Shown one piece after another: positions 58,072-64,000 of a DNA stretch of 64,000 bases. The notes under the pieces are model-generated. The model did no database searches. It was not told where the DNA came from and worked only from the letters and a program-made list of their open reading frames with translations. Where the stretch lies: assembly GCF_013366925.1 (NCBI RefSeq), contig NZ_JAALDK010000001.1, positions 5,888,001 through 5,952,000 of the forward strand. Reading direction: 5' to 3'. The stretch's first letter is position 1, and each line of letters opens with the position of its first letter. The DNA is from Paraburkholderia youngii. Lineage in GTDB: Bacteria > Pseudomonadota > Gammaproteobacteria > Burkholderiales > Burkholderiaceae. The translations under genes were made by a program, and so were the position numbers.

Positions 58072-58785
58072 ATGACGATGTCCGTGAAGAAAGCGATGAT
58101 TTTCGCCGCGGGTCGCGGCGAGCGCATGCGTCCGCTGACCGACGCGTGCCCGAAGCCCTTGCTCGAAGCGGGCGGCAAGCCGCTGATCGTGTGGCAGATC
58201 GAACGGCTCGCGCGGGCCGGCATCCGTAGCATCGTGATCAATCATGCGTGGCTCGGCGCGCAGCTCGAAGCCGCGCTCGGCGACGGTTCGCGCTGGCAGG
58301 TCGAACTGCGCTATTCGCCCGAGCACGAGGCGCTGGAGACCGCGGGCGGCATCGCGCAGGCACTGCCGCTACTGACCGACGACGGCGCGGATCACGTGTT
58401 CGTCGCGGTGGCCGGCGACGTGTACACCGATTACGACTACGCCGCGCTGCATGCGCACGCCGGCGCGCTGCAGGCGTTGCCCGAGCCCGGCATGCATCTG
58501 GTGATGGTGCCGAATCCGCCGTTTCACCCGAACGGCGACTTTGGTCTCGTCGACGGCGTGCTGTCGCTCGACACGCAGCCGCGCCTCACGTTCGGCAGTT
58601 TCGGGCTGTACGACACGCGCATGTTCCGCGATCTGCCGCGCGGCACACGACGCGCGCTGAGCCCGTATTACCGCGCGACGATCGCGCGTGGGCTCGCGAG
58701 CGGCGAGCTGTACGAAGGCGTGTGGGAAAACGTCGGCACGCAGGCGCAGCTGGAAGCGCTCGATCGGCTGCTGCGCGCGCGCTGA
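58072..58785 (+). CDS. murU: N-acetylmuramate alpha-1-phosphate uridylyltransferase MurU
   Basis: A 237-residue nucleotidyltransferase. FAAGRGERMRPLTDACPKPLL (about 11-31) is the UTP-binding motif, EHEALETAGGIAQALP follows and VAGDVYTDYDY holds the metal-binding Asp. MurU makes UDP-MurNAc from MurNAc-1-P, the step after AmgK. Its stop is three bases from the end of the convergent ABC gene. Confidence 0.94.
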   Translation: MTMSVKKAMIFAAGRGERMRPLTDACPKPLLEAGGKPLIVWQIERLARAGIRSIVINHAWLGAQLEAALGDGSRWQVELRYSPEHEALETAGGIAQALPLLTDDGADHVFVAVAGDVYTDYDYAALHAHAGALQALPEPGMHLVMVPNPPFHPNGDFGLVDGVLSLDTQPRLTFGSFGLYDTRMFRDLPRGTRRALSPYYRATIARGLASGELYEGVWENVGTQAQLEALDRLLRAR

Positions 58786-58788
58786 GCT

Positions 58789-60687
58789 CTACTTGGCCGC
58801 GCTCTCGCCGGCCCCGACCGCTTCCGCCCTTTCCACCGCGTCCGTGGTCTGCGCGGCGCGCTGCTGCAGCGCCCACATCTGCGCGAACAGGCCGTTCGCG
58901 CGCAATAGCTCCGCGTGCGTGCCTCGCTCGACGATGCGCCCCTTGTCCATCACGATGATCTGCTGCGCGTGCACGACCGTCGAAAGCCGGTGCGCGATGA
59001 TCAGCGTCGTGCGTTCGCGCGCGATCAGGTCGAGCTCATGCTGGATCGCGCGCTCGGAGCGTGAATCGAGCGCGGACGTCGCTTCGTCGAATAGCAGGAT
59101 CGGCGGATTCTTCAGGATGGTCCGCGCGATCGCGACGCGCTGCTTTTCGCCGCCGGACAGCTTGAGCCCGCGCTCGCCGACCGGCGTGTCATAGCCCTTC
59201 GGCAGACTCTCGATGAACTCGTGGATATGCGCGGCGCGCGCCGCCGCGATCACTTCGTCGCGCGTCGCCGACGGCCGCCCGTACGCGATGTTGTAGTAGA
59301 TCGAGTCGTTGAACAGCACCGTGTCCTGCGGCACGATGCCGATCGACGCGCGCAGCGAATCCTGCGTGACATCGCGAATATCCTGCCCGTCGATCCGGAT
59401 CGCGCCGCCCGTCGCGCGGTCGAGATCGTAGAAGCGGAACAGGAGCCGCGCGAGCGTCGACTTGCCCGAGCCGCTGTGGCCGACCACCGCGGTCGTCGTG
59501 CCGGCAGCGATCGTGAAGCTCACGTCGTGCAGAATCGGTCGCGAAAACTCGTACGCGAAGCTCACGTTGTCGAAACGCACCTGCGCGCCGCGGACCTGCA
59601 AAGCCACCGCATTCGGCGCATCGGGCACTTCCTGCGGCGCGCCGAGCAGCGAGAACATGCGGTCCATGTCGGTCAGGCTCTGCTTCAGCTCACGATAGAC
59701 CACGCCGAGAAAATTCAGCGGGATATACAGCTGCAGCATGAACGTGTTGATCAGCACCAGGTCGCCGAGCGTCAGGCGCCCGGCCATCACGCCCTGGGTC
59801 GCGCGCCACAGGATGAACACGAGCCCCGTGCCGATGATCGCCTGCTGCCCGAAGTTGAGCGCCGACAGCGAACGCTGCGACTTGATGGCCGCCGCGCGAT
59901 AGCGCTTCAGGTTTTCGTCGTAACGGCTCGCTTCCCACTCCTCGTTGCCGAAGTACTTGACGGTCTCGTAGTTGAGCAGCGAGTCGATCGCGCGCGAATT
60001 CGCCTTCGAATCGAGCTCGTTCATCGTACGGCGAAAGTGCGTGCGCCACTCGGTGACCTTCACCGTGAACGCGATGTACGCCGCGAGCGCGATGAACGTG
60101 ACGATCGCGTAATAGGCCTCGTATTTGACGACGAAAAAGCCGAGCACGAGCCCGACTTCGACGAGCGTCGGCAGGATGCTGTACAGCGAATAGGAAATCA
60201 GCTGCGTGATGCCGCGCGTGCCGCGTTCGATATCGCGCGACATGCCGCCCGTCTGCCGCTCCAGATGAAAGCGCAGCGACAGCCCGTGCAGATGACGAAA
60301 CACTTTCAGCGCAAGCTGGCGCACCGCGCTTTCCGTCACTTTCGAAAACAGTATTTCGCGCAGCTCGGTGAAGAACGACGTGGACAGCCGCACCACTGCA
60401 TACGCGACCACCAGCAAGCCGACGCCGCCGAGCAGCACGATGCCGGGCGCGTCCTGCGCGCGGCCGAGCGCGGTCAGATGGCGGATCGACGCGAGACTGT
60501 CGACGATGTGCTTCATCACGATCGGCACGCCGAGGTTCGCGACCTTCGCGCCGATCAGGCAGCCGAGCGCGATGCCGACTCGCCATTTGTAGGTTGCAAG
60601 GTATGGCAGCAGCGACAGGATCGTTTGCCAGTCGTTGCGGGGTCCGGTGGAAATCGGCGAGGGTTCTGACGAAGGAGCGCGGCGCAT
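58789..60687 (-). CDS. ABC exporter of the Atm1/HMT type (fused membrane and ATPase domains)
   Basis: A 632-residue half-transporter with six N-terminal helices. LNYETVKYFGNEEWEASRYDE is typical of Atm1-like proteins. VVGHSGSGKSTLARLLFRFYD is Walker A, LSGGEKQRVAIARTILKNPP the signature, and [16 protein letters not shown] Walker B. Such exporters handle glutathione-linked or FeS-related compounds in mitochondria and proteobacteria. The ATG at 60687 is used; the upstream frame is Arg/Ala-rich. The C-terminal ~25 residues are Ala/Glu-rich. Confidence 0.93.
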   Translation of the reverse strand: MRRAPSSEPSPISTGPRNDWQTILSLLPYLATYKWRVGIALGCLIGAKVANLGVPIVMKHIVDSLASIRHLTALGRAQDAPGIVLLGGVGLLVVAYAVVRLSTSFFTELREILFSKVTESAVRQLALKVFRHLHGLSLRFHLERQTGGMSRDIERGTRGITQLISYSLYSILPTLVEVGLVLGFFVVKYEAYYAIVTFIALAAYIAFTVKVTEWRTHFRRTMNELDSKANSRAIDSLLNYETVKYFGNEEWEASRYDENLKRYRAAAIKSQRSLSALNFGQQAIIGTGLVFILWRATQGVMAGRLTLGDLVLINTFMLQLYIPLNFLGVVYRELKQSLTDMDRMFSLLGAPQEVPDAPNAVALQVRGAQVRFDNVSFAYEFSRPILHDVSFTIAAGTTTAVVGHSGSGKSTLARLLFRFYDLDRATGGAIRIDGQDIRDVTQDSLRASIGIVPQDTVLFNDSIYYNIAYGRPSATRDEVIAAARAAHIHEFIESLPKGYDTPVGERGLKLSGGEKQRVAIARTILKNPPILLFDEATSALDSRSERAIQHELDLIARERTTLIIAHRLSTVVHAQQIIVMDKGRIVERGTHAELLRANGLFAQMWALQQRAAQTTDAVERAEAVGAGESAAK

Positions 60688-60892
60688 AAATCGTGGGGAG
60701 AGTGTGGAACTGCCGGAGTTCGCAGCGGCGCGGCTCGCGCGCCTGGCTGGGCGCTTTCCCGTACAATTCCTGATCCCCCGTATTGTCGCAGAAGCCAGCT
60801 GGCGGCGCTTTCCGCGGCCTGTGGCCGGGCTGGCCCAGCCGTTCGGGCCGTGCGCGTCAATACACTCGAACACGTTTCCCAAGGATGTCCCG

Positions 60893-61288
60893 ATGACCGA
60901 TCTTCTTCAACTTCCTTCCAAGCCTTGCGCGCTGCGCGTGATGCCGCAGCCATCGGACGCGAACATTCACGGCGACGTGTTCGGCGGCTGGATCATGGCG
61001 CAGGTCGACATCGCCGGCTCGATTCCGGCAAGCCGTCGCGCGAATGGACGGGTCGCGACGATCGCGGTCAATTCGTTCCTGTTCAAGCAGCCGGTGTTCG
61101 TCGGCGACCTGCTGAGCTTTTACGCGGATATCGTGAAGACCGGCAATACGTCGGTGACGGTGTCGGTCGAGGTCTACGCGCAGCGGATGCGCCTGTCGCA
61201 GGAAGTCGTCAAGGTCACGGAAGCGATCCTCACCTACGTCGCCACCGACAGCGACCGCCGTCCGCGCGCGCTGCCCGTGCTGGACTGA
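60893..61288 (+). CDS. Acyl-CoA thioesterase, YciA-like
   Basis: A 131-residue hotdog-fold enzyme. LRVMPQPSDANIHGDVFGGWIMAQVDIAGS holds the catalytic segment (N24, H25, G26, D27). FLFKQPVFVGDLLSFYADIVKTGNTSV is also conserved. AAGGATGT precedes the ATG at 60893. It hydrolyses acyl-CoA to free acid and CoA; chain preference is unknown. A TACAAT at 60762-60767 may be part of its promoter. It is divergent from the exporter gene. Confidence 0.93.
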   Translation: MTDLLQLPSKPCALRVMPQPSDANIHGDVFGGWIMAQVDIAGSIPASRRANGRVATIAVNSFLFKQPVFVGDLLSFYADIVKTGNTSVTVSVEVYAQRMRLSQEVVKVTEAILTYVATDSDRRPRALPVLD

Positions 61289-61306
61289 GCCAGCAAGGAT
61301 GCTTAA

Positions 61307-61347
61307 GCTAGCGGTTCCATGCGTCACGCGCCGCGCCACCCGCTAGC
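61307..61347 (+). terminator. Inverted repeat between the thioesterase and GST genes
   Basis: GCTAGCGG (61307-61314) and CCGCTAGC (61340-61347) pair perfectly with a 25-base loop. A weak CGTTT follows. It could end the thioesterase transcript. Confidence 0.4.
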
Positions 61348-61406
61348 CGTTTCGGCCGATCAGCGCACGAGGCCGGGCGCCCGATAGTCGCTCTTCTAAT
61401 GGATAC

Positions 61407-62021
61407 GTGATGAAACTGATCGGAATGCTCGACTCGCCGTACGTGCGGCGCGTCGCCATCTGCATGAAGCTGCTCGCGCTCGACTTCGAACACGAGTCGA
61501 TTTCCGTATTCCGCACCTACGAGCAGTTCGCGAAGATCAACCCGGTCGTCAAGGCGCCGACGCTCGTCGCCGACAACGGCGCGGTCGTGATGGATTCGAC
61601 GGTGATCCTGCAGTATCTGGCGACGCTCGCCGGCCCCACCCCGCTGTTCCCGACGCAAGCCGACGCGGCGTTGCGCGCCGCGCGTCTGACGGGTCTCGCG
61701 CTCGCCGCGTGCGAAAAGAGCGTGCAGATCGTCTACGAGCGCAATCTGCGACCGCAGGAGAAGCAGCATGAAGCGTGGGTGGAGCGCGTGCGAGCGCAAC
61801 TGCTCGCCGCCTATGCCGAACTCGAACGCGAGTTGGGCGAAGGGCCGCTGCCGGACACGCAGCAGCAGTTGAGCGCGGCGGACGTGGCCGTCGCCGTCGC
61901 GTGGCAGTTCACGCACATGATGCTGCCGGAGGCGGTCAGCAAGGCCGATCATCCGCGGCTCGAGAAATTTTCCGCGTTCGCGGAAAGCCTGCCGGTATTC
62001 AAAGACACGCCAGCGGAGTGA
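61407..62021 (+). CDS. Glutathione S-transferase family protein
   Basis: A 204-residue protein with an N-terminal thioredoxin-like domain (MKLIGMLDSPYVRRVAICMKLL, NPVVKAPTLVADNGAVVMDSTVILQYL). The GSH-binding cis-Pro and DS motif are visible there. An all-helical C-terminal domain follows. It likely conjugates or reduces small electrophiles with glutathione; the exact class is not clear. It converges on the GGDEF-EAL gene across a long hairpin. Confidence 0.9.
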   Translation: MMKLIGMLDSPYVRRVAICMKLLALDFEHESISVFRTYEQFAKINPVVKAPTLVADNGAVVMDSTVILQYLATLAGPTPLFPTQADAALRAARLTGLALAACEKSVQIVYERNLRPQEKQHEAWVERVRAQLLAAYAELERELGEGPLPDTQQQLSAADVAVAVAWQFTHMMLPEAVSKADHPRLEKFSAFAESLPVFKDTPAE

Positions 62022-62043
62022 CCGGCGTTTGACGCGACCCGCG

Positions 62044-62077
62044 GTGACACGCGGCGACCTTGGGCGCCGCGCGTCAC
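62044..62077. terminator. Long hairpin between convergent GST and GGDEF-EAL genes
   Basis: GTGACACGCGGCG (62044-62056) and CGCCGCGCGTCAC (62065-62077) pair over 13 positions with one mismatch (a G-U on the minus strand) and an eight-base loop. No T-run. Confidence 0.55.
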
Positions 62078-62084
62078 GCTCCCT

Positions 62085-64000
62085 TCACGCCGGCTCCAGC
62101 TCCGGCACCAAGCCGCCGTGCAGCAGTTCGGAGATCCCTTCCGTCGATAGCGGCTTCGCGAAATAGAAGCCCTGCATCTCGTCGCACGCGCGTTCCCTCA
62201 GGAAGTCGAGTTGCGCGGACGTTTCCACGCCCTCGGCGATCACCTGCAGCTTCAGCGAATGCGCGAGCGCGATGATCGCCGACGTGATCGTCTCGTCGTC
62301 GCCCGACACGCCGATATCCGATACGAACGAGCGGTCGATCTTCAGGCGGTCCACCGGAAAGCGCTTCAGATAGCTGAGGCTCGAATAGCCGGTGCCGAAG
62401 TCGTCGATCGCGAGACCGATGCCGAGCGCGTGCAGCTCGTTGAGCATCAACACCGCTTCTTCCGCATTGCGCATGATCGTGCTTTCGGTCAGCTCGAGTT
62501 CGAGATACTTCGGTTCGAGCCCGGTCTCGGCGAGCACCTGCATCACGAGCTTCGCGATGTCGCGCTGCTGGAACACCCGCGCCGACAGATTCACCGACAC
62601 GCGCGCCGGCGGCAAGCCCTGATCCTGCCACGCCTTGTTCTGGCGGCACGCCTCGCGCAGCACCCACTCCGACAGCGGCCCGATCAGCCCGCTTTCCTCG
62701 GCAAGCGGAATGAACGACGACGGCGGCACGAGGCCGGCCTCCGGATCGCGCCAGCGCACCAGCGCCTCGATGCCGACGATCTGGCCGCTGACGATATCGA
62801 CCTGCGGCTGATAGTGCAGCAGGAACTCGTTGTCGCGCAGCGCGCGGCGCAGGCGTCGTTCGAGATTCAGGCGCGCGCCCGCGCTCGCGTTCATCTCCGG
62901 CTGATAGAACTGGAACGTGTTGCGGCCCAGGTCCTTCGCGCGGTACATCGCGACGTCGGCCTTCTTCATCAGCGTTTCGGCGTCCTCGCCGTCCTGCGGG
63001 AACAGGCTCGCGCCCATGCTGCAGCCGACGTACAGCTCGGTGCCGTCGAGCCACACCGGCTCGGCGATCGACGCGCGCACGCGCTCCATCCACGTGATCA
63101 GCGATTGCTCGTCGACGGTGTCGGTCATCACGATCACGAACTCGTCGCCGCCGTGGCGCGCAACCGTGTCGCTGGTGCGCGAGCAGCGCGCGAGCCGTTC
63201 GGCGACCACGCTGAGCAGCCGGTCACCGACGCTGTGGCCGAGGCTGTCGTTGACGTTCTTGAAGCCGTCGAGATCGAGGAACACGACTGCCACGCCCGTG
63301 TGATGCCGCTGCGCGACGACGAGCGCATGTTCGAGCCTGTCGCGCAGCAGGTTGCGGTTCGGCAGCCGCGTGAGGCCGTCGTAGTTGGCCTGGTATTCGA
63401 GCTGCTCCTGGTAGCGGATCAGCTCGGTCACGTCGTTGATGACGCCGATATGATGGGTGATCACGCCTTCCGCGTTCGGCACCGGCGCGATGAACAGCTG
63501 ATTCCAGAACAGCGCGCCGTCCTTGCGATAGTTGCGCACCACGGCGCTGACCTCGCGATTCGCCGCGAGCGCCTCGCGAATCAATGCGACGCCCTCCTGG
63601 TCACGGTCGTCGCGCTGCAGCACGCGGCAGTCGTGACCGATCACCTCATCGAGATCGTAGCCGGTGATACGCATGAACGCCGGATTCACGTATTCGATCA
63701 GATTGCCCGACGGCGACGGCGCGGTGATCAGGATCGCGTTGACACTCGCGTCGAGCGCACGGCTTTGCAGACGCAGCGCGAGATCGGCGCGCTTTTGCTC
63801 GGTGATGTCGGTGTACGAGCCGAGCACGCCGATCACCCGGCCGTCGCCGTCGGTGAACGGCAGCTTGCTCGTGACCCTCGTGCGATGCACGCCGTCGATC
63901 ACGAAGTCGACCTCGAAGTTCATCTTCGGCACGCCGGTGCTCGCGACTTCGCGATCGTGCTCGTTCAGCAGGTCGGCGAACGCGCGCCACGGCAAATCGG
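62085..64000 (-). CDS. PAS-GGDEF-EAL cyclic-di-GMP protein, 5' end outside the window
   Basis: The visible ~638 residues contain two PAS regions (VIGVLGSYTDITEQKRADLAL; VNPAFMRITGYDLDEVIGHDC with WNQLFIAPV). A GGDEF domain (ARHGGDEFVIVMTD, about 290) and an EAL domain (GIEALVRWRDPE, then DDFGTGYSSLSYLKRFP and VIAEGVET) follow. The GGDEF motif is intact, and RTSD lies five residues before it as an inhibitory I-site. The EAL metal-ligand segments are also kept. It may thus both make and degrade c-di-GMP, tuned by PAS-sensed signals. The N-terminus is cut off by the window edge. Confidence 0.93.
   Translation of the reverse strand, partial: DLPWRAFADLLNEHDREVASTGVPKMNFEVDFVIDGVHRTRVTSKLPFTDGDGRVIGVLGSYTDITEQKRADLALRLQSRALDASVNAILITAPSPSGNLIEYVNPAFMRITGYDLDEVIGHDCRVLQRDDRDQEGVALIREALAANREVSAVVRNYRKDGALFWNQLFIAPVPNAEGVITHHIGVINDVTELIRYQEQLEYQANYDGLTRLPNRNLLRDRLEHALVVAQRHHTGVAVVFLDLDGFKNVNDSLGHSVGDRLLSVVAERLARCSRTSDTVARHGGDEFVIVMTDTVDEQSLITWMERVRASIAEPVWLDGTELYVGCSMGASLFPQDGEDAETLMKKADVAMYRAKDLGRNTFQFYQPEMNASAGARLNLERRLRRALRDNEFLLHYQPQVDIVSGQIVGIEALVRWRDPEAGLVPPSSFIPLAEESGLIGPLSEWVLREACRQNKAWQDQGLPPARVSVNLSARVFQQRDIAKLVMQVLAETGLEPKYLELELTESTIMRNAEEAVLMLNELHALGIGLAIDDFGTGYSSLSYLKRFPVDRLKIDRSFVSDIGVSGDDETITSAIIALAHSLKLQVIAEGVETSAQLDFLRERACDEMQGFYFAKPLSTEGISELLHGGLVPELEPA

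Overview
The window reads as ordinary chromosomal core DNA of a high-GC betaproteobacterium of the Burkholderiaceae, most likely Paraburkholderia or a close relative. This is inferred from the protein sequences and from conserved neighbourhoods (glcDEF-yggS-proC, recG-oxyR-catalase-dps, queA-tgt-yajC-secDF, glyQS-gmhB-plsC, lptD-surA-pdxA-rsmA, amgK-murU). I see no prophage, insertion sequence, CRISPR array, tRNA or rRNA gene. The genus cannot be fixed without database searches.

Layout, left to right. 1-511: a HigBA-like toxin/antitoxin pair, the toxin cut by the window edge. 574-1128: an ATP:cobalamin adenosyltransferase. 1351-6897: FAD-linked 2-hydroxyacid oxidation, with one GlcD-like oxidase followed by glcD, glcE and glcF. 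6934-8548: yggS and proC. 8681-9544: ubiA (ubiquinone synthesis). 9779-13518: a peroxide-defence block on the minus strand, oxyR, katA and dps. Two unlisted small reading frames (39 and 54 codons) and candidate OxyR sites lie within it. 13623-15923: recG. 16113-22192: tRNA queuosine genes queA and tgt, then the Sec accessory genes yajC, secD and secF; the leaders in front of yajC and secD contain notable inverted repeats. 22292-25659: an MHS-family transporter, two YceI proteins and a cytochrome b561. 26006-29843: a Pqi-type lipid transport operon with PqiA split into two genes, plus PqiB and PqiC.

30032-32705: a THUMP-domain RNA methyltransferase, a VOC protein and a WYL-domain regulator. 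32758-35702: three-gene proton-translocating transhydrogenase. 35985-37788: nudJ-like Nudix gene and mnmA. 38065-39675: a membrane-anchored FMN glutamate-synthase-like protein. 39858-45285: glyQ, glyS, gmhB, plsC and a YgjP-type metallopeptidase. 45295-49081: a polar amino-acid ABC transporter with its own IclR regulator, which looks inserted between the metallopeptidase gene and gloA. 49422-50954: gloA and an EamA transporter. 50999-56776: the envelope operon lptD-surA-pdxA-rsmA (minus). 57001-58785: amgK-murU for MurNAc recycling, divergent from lptD. 58789-62021: an Atm1-type ABC exporter, an acyl-CoA thioesterase and a GST. 62085-64000: a PAS-GGDEF-EAL protein truncated by the window edge.

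Functional themes are oxidative stress (OxyR, KatA, Dps, YceI/b561, transhydrogenase, GloA, GST) and envelope biogenesis (SecDF, Pqi, LptD/SurA, AmgK/MurU, GmhB, PlsC). I did not find a clearly new multi-gene system. The best leads are the small ORFs and hairpins around katA, the predicted three-way-junction RNA between yajC and secD, the 34-bp palindrome in front of the ABC/IclR module, and a tandem direct repeat between pntAA and nudJ.
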